Below are positions 18,612 to 27,049 of a DNA stretch of 49,607 bases, piece after piece. This DNA comes from Ignavibacteria bacterium. GTDB taxonomy: Bacteria; Bacteroidota; Ignavibacteria; Kapaibacteriales; UBA2268. The stretch is from the NCBI GenBank assembly GCA_012518115.1, contig JAAYTD010000088.1:1-49607 (forward strand). Direction: 5' to 3'. A program made the translations under genes and the position numbers. The notes below the pieces were generated by a model. That model saw nothing but the letters and a program-made list of their open reading frames with translations. It was not told the origin of the DNA and ran no database searches. Position 1 is the first letter of the stretch. Each line of letters opens with the position of its first letter.

Positions 18612-19973
18612 TTATTTCGAATAGATTGCTACTTTATTTTTTTGAGTTCTAGCTTTAAGCCAATCTAACATTTTCTCTTTTTCTTTATCTCTAATATGTT
18701 TTTTAGCTTCTACTGCCGCAACTAATGTCGTATCGTATGATTTTGTACTGTCGTTATACTGCAAACCGTAAGAAAGTATCATTTTTTCTATATTCGGAAA
18801 TATAACTTCTACTTCATCGTTAATTTTCATATTTAGATGATTAATTTTCTCATAATTTTGCAATTGTAATTGTAATTCATCGATTTTTTTATCTTTTGCT
18901 TGCAAACGTTGCTCGCTATTTTTATAAAAATCTTCCATAACTAATGCTTTTATACTTCCTAAGTCTAAAGAATCTCTATTGTTCCCTTGTCTTAAAATCA
19001 AGGTAGTTTCTTGTAAATCATAATTAATCATTTTGTCTTTCGCTACTGCTAAATCTTCACTTTTAACAGGTTCACCTATCAAAAGTACTTCTATTTTACG
19101 TTCAGAAAAATTAATGTCCGTATTAATAATTTGCGTATTATCAAATGTTAATTCTTTTTGAATAAATTTCTTAGCGGAATTTTCAAAAATACTTGTTCTA
19201 ATTATGTTATAAGCCATATAGATACTTGGAATAAGAGTAACAATTACAACCAACATAACATACCTTTTAACCTTTTCGCTTTTTACTCCGTCAGATTGAT
19301 TATGAACAGTTGATAATTTAAATATTCTGCAACCAATATAAGTAGCGAAACTTATAAATACGCTATTTATAAAATAGAGATAAAATGCACCGAGAAAATA
19401 ATTTAATTGCCATGTAGCTAGCGCGTAACCTGCCGTACAGAGTGGTGGCATAAGAGCTGTTGCAATCGCAACGCCCGGCACAACATTTCCTCTGTCTCTG
19501 CTTGCAACCGCAACAATTCCCGCCATACCGCCGAAAAGTGCTATAAGTACATCATAAGTAGTAGGATATGTTCGCGCTAAAAGCTCTGAACTAGCTTCAC
19601 TTAAAGGAGATATATAAAAATATATACTCGATGTTATTATCGAAATAATAGTAGCAATTGCAAGGTTCTTAAAAGATCTTTTTATTAAATTAAAATCTTG
19701 TATACCAACTCCAAGTCCGATACCCATAATTGGACCCATTAAAGGCGAAATAAGCATCGCACCAATAATAACAGCAGTAGAGTTTGTGTTCAATCCTAAA
19801 GAAGCTATAAAAATAGCAAAAATTAGAACCCAAAGGTTAGTACCTTTAAATTCAACTCCTTTGCGTATTTGCTCAATTGTTTGTAATTTTAATGCGTCGT
19901 TAGCGTGTAAATCAAAACGATCAACTAAAAAACGTCGCAATATTACTAAAAGTCTTTTTATTTTATAATTCAT
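18612..19973 (-). CDS. DUF389 multi-pass membrane protein
   Basis: Membrane protein of the DUF389 family (TIGR00341/TIGR00271 type), function unestablished. The core (about residues 35-260) has about six transmembrane segments with the family motifs STAVIIGAMLISPLMGPIMG, VVPGVAIATALMPPLCTAGY and an intervening GGMAGIVAVASRDRG. After the last helix (about 240-260) comes a soluble C-terminal region with a coiled-coil stretch (about 360-400). At 453 aa it is longer than minimal members because of this tail. It starts 31 nt downstream of the leucine-rich-repeat gene stop. Confidence 0.85.
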   Translation of the reverse strand: MNYKIKRLLVILRRFLVDRFDLHANDALKLQTIEQIRKGVEFKGTNLWVLIFAIFIASLGLNTNSTAVIIGAMLISPLMGPIMGIGLGVGIQDFNLIKRSFKNLAIATIISIITSSIYFYISPLSEASSELLARTYPTTYDVLIALFGGMAGIVAVASRDRGNVVPGVAIATALMPPLCTAGYALATWQLNYFLGAFYLYFINSVFISFATYIGCRIFKLSTVHNQSDGVKSEKVKRYVMLVVIVTLIPSIYMAYNIIRTSIFENSAKKFIQKELTFDNTQIINTDINFSERKIEVLLIGEPVKSEDLAVAKDKMINYDLQETTLILRQGNNRDSLDLGSIKALVMEDFYKNSEQRLQAKDKKIDELQLQLQNYEKINHLNMKINDEVEVIFPNIEKMILSYGLQYNDSTKSYDTTLVAAVEAKKHIRDKEKEKMLDWLKARTQKNKVAIYSK

Positions 19974-20003
19974 AATTTAAATGAATATATTTAAGTTAAA
20001 TCG

Positions 20004-20921
20004 TTATGACCAATTAATAGAAGTATGTTGCAATAATGATTGAATATAAACTTTTGCATCTTGCGAGAAATTATTACGTCCTAAATTTACAGTATTTAAT
20101 TTGTTTAATTTTTTAATACTTTCAGGCAGTTTTTCAATTTCATTTACACTAATATCAAGTTCCGTTAAATTTGTTAAGTTACCTATACATTCTGGTAAGC
20201 AATATAAATCATTTTTATATAGCAAAAGTTTTTCTAAGTTCTTCAAATTACAAATACTTTCAGGCAATTCCGATAGCAAGTTATTATATGCACGTAACTT
20301 GGTAAGAGAAGTCATATTACCAATATCTGCAGGTAATGAAATTAGATTGTTTTGATGAACTTCTAATTTAGATAAATTAGTAAGTTTCGTTATAGATGCA
20401 GGTAACTGTTTCAAATTACCACCACCTGCATTTAGACTTTTTAAATTTATTAAATTACCTATATTTTCGGGCAAAGCATTCAAACGATAATTTTCGGCAA
20501 GAATTAACTCTTCTAAACTCAAAATATTACAAATTGTATTCGGCAATACCGTAAGATTATTATTACTGACACTTAAAACCTTAAGCTTTGAAAAACTCCC
20601 TATTTCATCAGGGAATGCTTGCAAACTATTCCAACTTAAAATTAATGTTTCCATTTTAGATAGCTTTGCTAAACAACTTGGAATTTTAGTTAATTTATTT
20701 CCACTTATGACTAACTTTTTTAAATTAGATAATTCTACTATCTCCTCTGGAATTTCAGTAATTTCATTATTATATAGAGATAGTTCTTCTAAATTTTTAA
20801 AATTAAATATCTCTTCAGGGAATTTTGTTAAGCCTTTATAATGTAAGCCAAGTTTTTTAACAGCATTAGGGTTTTCCATTGCTGTTTCAATGCAGTAAAA
20901 AAAATCAGTATTAGTATCCAT
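20004..20921 (-). CDS. Leucine-rich-repeat protein
   Basis: Nearly the whole protein is leucine-rich repeats with a 23-residue period (consensus LPxxIxxLxxLxxLxLxxNxL), about 11 units from residue 20 onward; this is the plant/bacterial disease-resistance-like LRR class. The start is the ATG at 20921 because AAAGGAG lies 8 nt upstream; a TTG six codons earlier lies inside that region and is unlikely. No signal peptide, membrane helix, enzymatic domain or GTPase (ROCO) domain is visible, so it is predicted to be a cytosolic binding scaffold of about 305 aa. Partner and function are unknown. The DUF389 gene follows closely. Confidence 0.85.
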   Translation of the reverse strand: MDTNTDFFYCIETAMENPNAVKKLGLHYKGLTKFPEEIFNFKNLEELSLYNNEITEIPEEIVELSNLKKLVISGNKLTKIPSCLAKLSKMETLILSWNSLQAFPDEIGSFSKLKVLSVSNNNLTVLPNTICNILSLEELILAENYRLNALPENIGNLINLKSLNAGGGNLKQLPASITKLTNLSKLEVHQNNLISLPADIGNMTSLTKLRAYNNLLSELPESICNLKNLEKLLLYKNDLYCLPECIGNLTNLTELDISVNEIEKLPESIKKLNKLNTVNLGRNNFSQDAKVYIQSLLQHTSINWS

Positions 20922-20963
20922 AAATACCACTCCTTTCAAATTTATTGGTTATGTAAATCAAAA

Positions 20964-22130
20964 TTATTTTTCTATTTGTTTTAAAGCTTGCTTTGCTACA
21001 TCAGTAAATAGCATCGCACCCTTTGATAATATATTTTCATCAGGATTTAACATAGGATTATGCAATCCATATTTAGTTTCGTTTGCTTTTACAGCACCTA
21101 AAAACCAAAAACACGAGGGAACTTTTTCCGAAAAATATGCAAAATCTTCCGCTAATAGCTTAGGTTCGCATTCTTTTACTTGCGTTTCACCAAAAAGTTT
21201 TATCGCACTATCAAAAACAATATCAACCGCTTCCCGACTATTTATTAAAGCAGGATAGCCATGCTTAATTTCAACCTCGCATTTAGCGCCATAAAGTTCG
21301 GCAATTGTCGCACTTTTTGTAACTATAATTTCTTCAATTTCTTTACGTAACTTTTTATCAAAAGTACGCATAACTCCTTGCATTTCTAAAACATCTGGGA
21401 AAATATTCGTAGTATTTCCTCCATTTATCGCACAAATGGAAATTACAAGCGGCACAATCGGATTGCGAAATTTACTATTTATTGACTGCATAAAATTTAC
21501 AATATTTGCAGCCGCCAAAACTACATCATTTCCTAAATGTGGCTGTGCCGCATGAGAAGCTTTTCCTTTTACCTTCCAAAACAATTCATTTGTTGAAGCC
21601 ATAGCTTCTTTACGCGGAATATGCACTGTACCCGCTTCTTGCATCGGATCTATGTGCATTGCAAAAACATACTTAACATCAGGTGAAGCTAGTACACCCT
21701 CTTGTATCATAAGAGTTGCTCCGCCGGGTAAAACTTCCTCAGCAGGCTGAAAAATTAAACGAACTTTTCCCAATAATTCTCGCTCACTAGCTTTAAGCAA
21801 CTTTGCAGCTCCAAGCAACATAGCTAAATGCATATCATGACCACAAGCATGCATCTTGCCCGCATTTTTAGAAGAAAATTCTAAACCTGTCTTTTCAGTA
21901 ATAGGTAAAGCATCTAGCTCTGCACGTAAAGCTACACAATTTTCTCCAAACCCAATATCGGCAACTATGCCCGTTTTGCAAATCGTCTTATGGGGAATAT
22001 TATAGCTATCTAATATAGAAGAAATATACTTAGAAGTCTCAAACTCATTATATCCCAATTCGGGATTAGAATGTATGTGCCGCCTGTATCCAACTAATTC
22101 AGATTGAAACTCTTCTGCTGAAAAAACCAT
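20964..22130 (-). CDS. M20 family amidohydrolase/carboxypeptidase
   Basis: Zinc amidohydrolase of peptidase family M20D (IAA-amino-acid hydrolase/hippurate hydrolase-like). Metal-binding HACGHDMH is at residues 94-101 and includes Cys96; the catalytic glutamates lie in FQPAEEVLPGGA (about 129-140). A dimerisation domain fits the middle section (about 185-300), and a C-terminal AEDFAYFSEKVPSCFWFLGA motif closes the site. At 388 aa it has normal length. Candidate substrates are N-acyl amino acids; the sequence does not settle which. It starts 53 nt downstream of the pseudouridine synthase gene. Confidence 0.88.
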   Translation of the reverse strand: MVFSAEEFQSELVGYRRHIHSNPELGYNEFETSKYISSILDSYNIPHKTICKTGIVADIGFGENCVALRAELDALPITEKTGLEFSSKNAGKMHACGHDMHLAMLLGAAKLLKASERELLGKVRLIFQPAEEVLPGGATLMIQEGVLASPDVKYVFAMHIDPMQEAGTVHIPRKEAMASTNELFWKVKGKASHAAQPHLGNDVVLAAANIVNFMQSINSKFRNPIVPLVISICAINGGNTTNIFPDVLEMQGVMRTFDKKLRKEIEEIIVTKSATIAELYGAKCEVEIKHGYPALINSREAVDIVFDSAIKLFGETQVKECEPKLLAEDFAYFSEKVPSCFWFLGAVKANETKYGLHNPMLNPDENILSKGAMLFTDVAKQALKQIEK

Positions 22131-22183
22131 AGTAAAATATAACGTATTTTAGCGAAATTTATTGCATTAAAAAAACAAAAGAT

Positions 22184-22909
22184 TTATTGATTAGATGATG
22201 CGTATTTGTCCAAAACTTGCAATAAAGCTGAAAAATCTTTCGGATAATCCGCACTTATTGTAATTCTATCTTTTGTTATATGCGAAAAAGTGATTTCACG
22301 ACTATGCAAAGTAGGACGCGATATAATAGGAGCTTCGACACTTCCTTTCTTTAACTTAAATCGTTTCTTGAGCGAAGAAACAAAAAAACTCGACGCATTA
22401 CCATAAAAATCATCAACTAAAAGCGGATAACCTATTGCTGCAGTATGAACTCTTAACTGATGTTGACGACCCGTGAGAAGACGTGCGCTAACTAAAGTAG
22501 CATTACGATAACGCTTTTCAACTTTCAAAATAGTCAAAGATTCTTTACCACGAGCCGACGGAATTACACCACCTTTCTTTGCAGAATTTTGCAGCAAAGG
22601 AATATCTATTTCCATTTCGTCCTGTCGCAAAACACCCGATAAAACTGCAGAATAAATTTTGTTAATCTGACGATTGTGAAATTGCTCATTCAACGCAAAA
22701 TGTGCTTCTTTGGTGCGAGCAAATAAAATAACACCCGTAGTTCCATAGTCTAATCTGTGAACAACAAAAATCTCTCCATACTGAGCTTTAAGTAACTTAC
22801 TCAAAGACGGAAGATTAGGATTATACCTATCTGGTATTGTCAGTAAATTCGCAGGCTTGTTAATTGCAACTACATATTCGTCTTCATATATTATATTTAG
22901 TTTTTCCAT
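22184..22909 (-). CDS. RluA-family RNA pseudouridine synthase
   Basis: Converts uridine to pseudouridine in RNA. The catalytic motif HRLDYGTTG is at residues 51-59 with catalytic Asp54. The later motif LLTGRQHQLRVHTAAIGYPLLVDDFYG is typical of RluA/RluC/RluD. No N-terminal S4 domain is present, and the 241-aa length fits RluA-like members. The target base cannot be assigned. A strong promoter is at 22935-22966. The M20 amidohydrolase gene follows. Confidence 0.9.
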   Translation of the reverse strand: MEKLNIIYEDEYVVAINKPANLLTIPDRYNPNLPSLSKLLKAQYGEIFVVHRLDYGTTGVILFARTKEAHFALNEQFHNRQINKIYSAVLSGVLRQDEMEIDIPLLQNSAKKGGVIPSARGKESLTILKVEKRYRNATLVSARLLTGRQHQLRVHTAAIGYPLLVDDFYGNASSFFVSSLKKRFKLKKGSVEAPIISRPTLHSREITFSHITKDRITISADYPKDFSALLQVLDKYASSNQ

Positions 22910-22934
22910 AAAAACTGTTTAACTTAGCAAAATG

Positions 22935-22966
22935 CAAATATACACACTTTCTAAAATATATACAAA
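22935..22966 (-). promoter_or_regulatory. Promoter of the pseudouridine synthase gene
   Basis: On the minus strand TTTG (22966-22963), exactly 20 nt, then TATATTTG (22942-22935) is a full match to the Bacteroidota promoter pattern. The predicted start is about 20 nt before the ATG. Confidence 0.65.
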
Positions 22967-22974
22967 AAGATAAT

Positions 22975-23104
22975 TAATATCATTTTAATTATATATCAGT
23001 TCAAAAATTCCCCCTTGGAACGATGGAGTGGCAAATGAAGTTTGACGGGATAGTCATTTTTTACCGCACAGCAATAATTATAAAATGTAGAATGGCATAA
23101 TTAT
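22975..23104. repeat. MITE-like dispersed element, diverged copy
   Basis: The left end TTAATATCATTTTAATTATAT and the right end (minus strand) TTATGCCATTCTAC resemble the element termini. The body at about 23001-23055 keeps the AAAATTCCCCCTTGGAACGA start and the TTTGACGGGATAGTC end. Its hairpins are eroded relative to other copies. Confidence 0.6.
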
Positions 23105-23121
23105 TGTTGATAAAAACAATT

Positions 23122-24285
23122 ATGAAAATCGCTTTTTTATCATCTTTTTTTCCACATACAACTGAAATTTCTGAAGGAAACGCTGCTCTATATCGTATTT
23201 TAGAAAGAAATAACGAAACAAACCTCTTTAATTTCTCGTTACTTTATCCTGAAATACTATTCCCAGAGCTGCAAGAAATAAGCAATAACAAAGTTGCAGA
23301 TAACGTTCAATCTCAACAATTGCTCAATAGTGTGAACCCAGCTAGCTACTATTCTACAGCTAGTGCGATAAAAGACTTTAACCCCGATTTATTTTTATCA
23401 AGATATTGGATGCCATTTTTAGGACTTTCCCTTGGTTCCGTTGCAAAATTTATAAGAAAAAGTATTATATACAAGAAAAGGAATACAAAGTTTATAGGAT
23501 TAATTGACAATATGCAAGCGCCTAATCCGCAGTTATTAGAAAGTAAAAATAATTCGCTATACGTCAAAAATCACGACGCTTTTATTACTTTTTCATCTGA
23601 AGCTACTGCCGATCTACTTGCTATTAATCCGTCGGCATTGTTTATAGAACATCCTTTCCCTATCTATTCGTATATAGCTACTAAAACAGATAAGATAACA
23701 GCACGGAAAACACTCGGCATACCGCCAAATAAAAAAGTTATGCTATATTTTGATGAAATCCGCGAATATAAAGGCATAGATCTATTAATTAAAACAATAG
23801 CTAATCTACCTGACGAATATCACTTGATTTTAGTAGGTGAAGCTAAAACAAGCTTCGATTATTTCCAAAGAATGATTGATGAACATAATGTAAAAGATAA
23901 AATTAGCTCGTTTGTACGTAAAATTAATGAAAATGAAGTACATGTTTTCTATTCCGCAACTGACGTAGTAATACAACCAAGTAAAGAACAACCGAAAAGA
24001 AACGTTATATCTTCAGCCTTAAATTATAATATACCAATAATTAGTAACGACACGGCAAATGCAAATAAGTTAATTGAAACAAATAAGTTGGGAATAGTAA
24101 TTCAAGATATGTCTGTTGAAAATTTAAGTAGTGAAATTAATAATTATTTTGAAAAAAACTTACAAAACACAATAGCCGAATCAATACAAAAATTTAAACA
24201 CTTCGCTTCATGGGAAAGTGTCGCTGCAACAATTTATTATCTATATGATGTGTTAATTGGAAAAGAAAAAAATATTATGTATTAA
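23122..24285 (+). CDS. Glycosyltransferase, GT4-like (GT-B fold)
   Basis: Probable cytosolic glycosyltransferase building an envelope polysaccharide or glycolipid. It starts MKIAFLSSFFPHTTEISEGNA, where many GT4 proteins have a GG loop. The C-terminal donor domain begins near residue 190 with LGIPPNKKVMLYFDEIREYKG, followed by HLILVGEA. The GT4 E-x7-E region is poorly conserved: QPSKEQPKRNVISSALNYNIP replaces the usual PS..E.FG....EAMA motif, so activity or donor may be atypical. The ATG at 23122 is chosen; TTG codons just upstream are in frame but only six codons longer. No other polysaccharide gene is adjacent. Confidence 0.75.
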   Translation: MKIAFLSSFFPHTTEISEGNAALYRILERNNETNLFNFSLLYPEILFPELQEISNNKVADNVQSQQLLNSVNPASYYSTASAIKDFNPDLFLSRYWMPFLGLSLGSVAKFIRKSIIYKKRNTKFIGLIDNMQAPNPQLLESKNNSLYVKNHDAFITFSSEATADLLAINPSALFIEHPFPIYSYIATKTDKITARKTLGIPPNKKVMLYFDEIREYKGIDLLIKTIANLPDEYHLILVGEAKTSFDYFQRMIDEHNVKDKISSFVRKINENEVHVFYSATDVVIQPSKEQPKRNVISSALNYNIPIISNDTANANKLIETNKLGIVIQDMSVENLSSEINNYFEKNLQNTIAESIQKFKHFASWESVAATIYYLYDVLIGKEKNIMY

Positions 24286-24299
24286 ATAACTCTAAAATA

Positions 24300-25244
24300 T
24301 TATCTCTGTGATAAAATATTCTTAACTGCTAACTTAACAAAACCATTAGAGATATCTAATTCTTTCTTAGCTATACCCAGATCAACATCTGCTAACAACA
24401 TAACTAACGCTTCTTTTACTTGCCAATTCGTTTGTAACAAAATTTTCTCTGCCTCATCTAATTCAACATCTGCTAACAACATTAAAATACGCTTAGATCG
24501 CTCACGAAGTTTGTTATTCGTCGGCATTAAATCAACCATTATATTGCCATAAGTTTTACCCATTTTCACCATAGCAGCTGTTGTAAGCATATTCAAAACC
24601 ATCTTCTGTGCTGTAGCCGATTTCATTCGCGTAGAACCTGCTATAACTTCCGCACCTACATAAGGACAAATTAAAATATCAACTGCTTTGATATTCATCA
24701 TATTCAACATTTTCTCACGCCTATTTGTTGTAATTAAAATAGTCGTAGCACCTCTCATTTTCGCTGCTTTTATAGAACCTAATACAAATGGAGTACGACC
24801 CGAAGCTGCTAAACCACAAACAACATCTTTTTCAGTAACTCCTATTTTATCTATAAGATGCTCTCCATCTTCAAAAACATCTTCAGCACCTTCTATTGCA
24901 CGAAATGCAGCTTCCTTGCCACCCGCAATAAAACCTTGCACTAGATCCGGCGAAACACCAAAAGTTGGCGGACATTCCGCAGCATCTAAAACACCAAGAC
25001 GACCACTCGTACCAGCTCCAACATAAAACAAATGTCCACCACTACGAAAACTTTTTACAATCTCTTTAACTGCTAAAGAAATATAAGGAATCTCTTTTTT
25101 TACCGCCAAAGAAACTAACGCATCTTCAGCATTCATCACTCCTAAGAGCTCTTCTGTACTAAGTAAATCTAATTTAGAAAAATCAGAATTTATTTGCTCC
25201 GTATCTAAATTAGAAATCTCCTCAAAAAGCTTGTTCTCTTTCAT
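24300..25244 (-). CDS. murQ: N-acetylmuramic acid 6-phosphate etherase
   Basis: SIS-domain lyase that splits MurNAc-6-phosphate into GlcNAc-6-phosphate and D-lactate in peptidoglycan recycling. The family signature lies at VGAGTSGRLGVLDAAECPPT (about residues 81-100), with FIAGGKEAAFRAIEGAEDV after it, a GLAASGRTPFVLGSIKAA phosphosugar loop and STRMKSATAQKMVLNM. The chosen ATG at 25244 gives the standard length of about 314 aa; the open frame continues 12 codons upstream to a GTG. It fits with the cell-wall amidase at 4.4 kb as a wall-turnover function but is not linked to it. Confidence 0.94.
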   Translation of the reverse strand: MKENKLFEEISNLDTEQINSDFSKLDLLSTEELLGVMNAEDALVSLAVKKEIPYISLAVKEIVKSFRSGGHLFYVGAGTSGRLGVLDAAECPPTFGVSPDLVQGFIAGGKEAAFRAIEGAEDVFEDGEHLIDKIGVTEKDVVCGLAASGRTPFVLGSIKAAKMRGATTILITTNRREKMLNMMNIKAVDILICPYVGAEVIAGSTRMKSATAQKMVLNMLTTAAMVKMGKTYGNIMVDLMPTNNKLRERSKRILMLLADVELDEAEKILLQTNWQVKEALVMLLADVDLGIAKKELDISNGFVKLAVKNILSQR

Positions 25245-25281
25245 ATTATTACTGTAATACAAAAAATATACCAAAAACACT

Positions 25282-25445
25282 TTATACCATTTTTGACAAC
25301 AATTTTTTGACTACCCCGAGCTAGCGCTTGTCACCCCTTCGTCCCGAAGGGGAATTTGCAGCCCAATCTTATAATCAAAAAAATCATATAAATCACAGTT
25401 CAGACAAACTTAAGAGAAATTTGTATTATTTAATTTGGTATTATA
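25282..25445. repeat. MITE-like dispersed element, complete longer copy
   Basis: The left end TTATACCATTTTTGACA and the right end (minus strand) TAATACCAAATTAAATAATA form an imperfect terminal inverted repeat. The body has CCCCTTCG-TCC-CGAAGGGG. An inner stretch at about 25370-25410, read on the minus strand, contains GAACTGTGATTTATATGATT, which matches about 49205-49224. An open frame through this region is not a gene. Confidence 0.7.
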
Positions 25446-25478
25446 AAAAAAAGCGAGGTCAAGCTGACCTCACTTTTT
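25446..25478 (-). terminator. Terminator of the Hsp20 gene
   Basis: AGCGAGGTCA pairs with TGACCTCACT across a 3-nt loop (AGC), one mismatch. On the minus strand it is followed by T-rich sequence. It starts about 21 nt after the hsp20 stop. Confidence 0.8.
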
Positions 25479-25498
25479 TAATTTCATTTACGAATTCA

Positions 25499-25942
25499 CT
25501 ATTCAACAGAAATTGCGATTTCTTTTGATTTTTTCTCGGCTTTTTTCGCCAAAGTGAGAGTGAGTATTCCACAATCAAAATTTGCTTTCACATCTTCCGT
25601 ATTAACATATTCCGGAATCATAAATCTGCGTTCAAATTTTCCATAAACTCTTTCTGTTAAATGGAATTGAGATTTATCGACAATCTGTTCTTGTTTTTTC
25701 TCACCTTTTACGGTTAATATATTGTTAGAGTCGATATTAACAGAAATATCTTCTTTTTTTACACCGGGCAATTCGGCAGTAATTTTAACTGCTTCATTTG
25801 TCTCGGAAATATCAAATTTTGTATTGAATACAGATGCATCACTAGGAATAAGGTCGTATTCTCTATCAAAATCATTTAATGTTTTTGTTGCCATTCTAAA
25901 AAATGGACTTAAAAAGTTTGGGCTTAAAATAAGTGATCTCAT
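25499..25942 (-). CDS. Small heat-shock protein (Hsp20/alpha-crystallin)
   Basis: ATP-independent holdase that binds unfolding proteins. The alpha-crystallin domain spans about residues 43-140, with AELPGVKKEDISVNIDSN and the closing FDCGILTLTLAKK (the GxLTLTL form of the family motif). A flexible N-terminus of about 40 residues precedes it, and the C-terminus ends IAISVE with the I-x-I motif used for oligomer contacts. At 147 aa it has normal length. GGAG lies 9 nt before the ATG. Two operator-like repeats upstream at 26108-26160 may regulate it. Confidence 0.93.
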   Translation of the reverse strand: MRSLILSPNFLSPFFRMATKTLNDFDREYDLIPSDASVFNTKFDISETNEAVKITAELPGVKKEDISVNIDSNNILTVKGEKKQEQIVDKSQFHLTERVYGKFERRFMIPEYVNTEDVKANFDCGILTLTLAKKAEKKSKEIAISVE

Positions 25943-26107
25943 TTTTATTTCTCCTATATTTAAATTATTTATTAATATTGTTTCTATTCATTTCGTTTTC
26001 AATTAACGAATCTAATAAATATAATACGAAAAGTATGCCAAACTTTATGTAACGCCATTCTGTCTCAAAACACTCTTAATTCAAATTAAAACTAGGACTA
26101 AATTTCG

Positions 26108-26160
26108 GACTTTTTGTCAGCAAGCCAAAAGCAATATCAAGTGATACGACTTTTTGTCAG
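26108..26160. promoter_or_regulatory. Paired operator-like sites GACTTTTTGTCAG
   Basis: The 13-mer GACTTTTTGTCAG occurs at 26108-26120 and 26148-26160, exactly 40 nt apart, about 165-220 nt upstream of hsp20 and just after the folP stop. Each contains the dyad GAC-N5-GTC. The same-face spacing suggests binding of a regulator, possibly for hsp20; this is inference. Confidence 0.4.
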
Positions 26161-26161
26161 G

Positions 26162-26968
26162 TTAATTTAACGCTTCATATACCTTTTTTAGTTGCATAGC
26201 CATTTCAACATTATGCACACGAATTATTTTGATAGATTTTTCTTTTAATAGCAGTGAATGAAATAATATTGTTGCTATATCTCTATCAGTCGGTGTATTT
26301 TCCGAGATAACTTCGCCTATAAATCTTTTTCTTGATATTCCAAGCAAGTGTGGTAAACCAAGTTTATCAAAATAATTAAAATTTTTCAAAAGAGTTAAAT
26401 TATCTTCTTTGTTTTTTCCAAATCCAATTCCGATATCAGCAATTATATCTTTCACTCCCATATCTTTTGCTATGTTTATTTGTTTTTCTAAGAATGCAAA
26501 GACTTCTTCAACTACATTTTTATAATAGCAATCATCATGTTCTCTAAAGTGCATAACAACTAGTTTTATATTATGCTTAGCTGCTATTTCTGCTATTTTG
26601 CGGTCACAGGTTAGTCCTGAAACATCATTAATATAGTCGATATCATACTTAACGAGCTCTTCTGCTACTTCTGCTCTTCTTGTATCAATAGATATTTCTA
26701 GTTTGGGGTAATTTTTTCTTAATTTTTCAATAATAGGTTTTACTCTTTCAATTTCTTCTTCAATAGAAACTTCGTTTGAATTAGGTCTTGTACTTTCACC
26801 GCCAACATCAATAATATCGGCACCGTTTTCTATCATTTCTACAGCTTTTTGATAAAGAAATTCTGTAGAATTTTTTCCTATTCTTTCATTCTTACCGTCG
26901 GAGAATGAATCGGGAGTAGCATTTAGAATTCCCATAATTTTCGGGAACTGATATATATTATTTTCCAT
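26162..26968 (-). CDS. folP: Dihydropteroate synthase
   Basis: TIM-barrel enzyme joining 4-aminobenzoate to 6-hydroxymethyl-dihydropterin diphosphate in folate synthesis; the sulfonamide target. Signature 1 is MGILNATPDSFSDG (residues 13-26) and signature 2 is GADIIDVGGESTRPN (about 49-63). The later SIDTRRAEVAEE, INDVSGL and the pterin-loop region GIGFGKNKEDNL and LLGISRKRFIGE are present. At 268 aa it has normal length. It lies downstream of korAB beyond a terminator, and no other folate gene is adjacent. Confidence 0.95.
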   Translation of the reverse strand: MENNIYQFPKIMGILNATPDSFSDGKNERIGKNSTEFLYQKAVEMIENGADIIDVGGESTRPNSNEVSIEEEIERVKPIIEKLRKNYPKLEISIDTRRAEVAEELVKYDIDYINDVSGLTCDRKIAEIAAKHNIKLVVMHFREHDDCYYKNVVEEVFAFLEKQINIAKDMGVKDIIADIGIGFGKNKEDNLTLLKNFNYFDKLGLPHLLGISRKRFIGEVISENTPTDRDIATILFHSLLLKEKSIKIIRVHNVEMAMQLKKVYEALN

Positions 26969-26985
26969 ATTTTTTTATGTTTTAT

Positions 26986-27021
26986 TAAAAAAACGTTACT
27001 CAGTTAAAACTAAGTAACGTT
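26986..27021 (-). terminator. Terminator of korAB
   Basis: AACGTTACTCAGTT pairs with AACTAAGTAACGTT (one G-U-type pair, 2-nt apparent loop). On the minus strand a T run follows. It is about 30 nt beyond the korB stop, between korB and folP. Confidence 0.8.
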
Positions 27022-27049
27022 ATATCATATTATTTTTTATTTATTATTT

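Noticed and set aside
25328-25528. 66-codon plus-strand open frame
   Set aside because: It covers the repeat element and the hsp20 terminator and runs into the 3' end of hsp20 on the other strand.
25990-26045. Sigma-54 promoter (TTGGCAT ... ) upstream of hsp20
   Set aside because: The GG-N10-GC arrangement is not met, so the resemblance is incidental.
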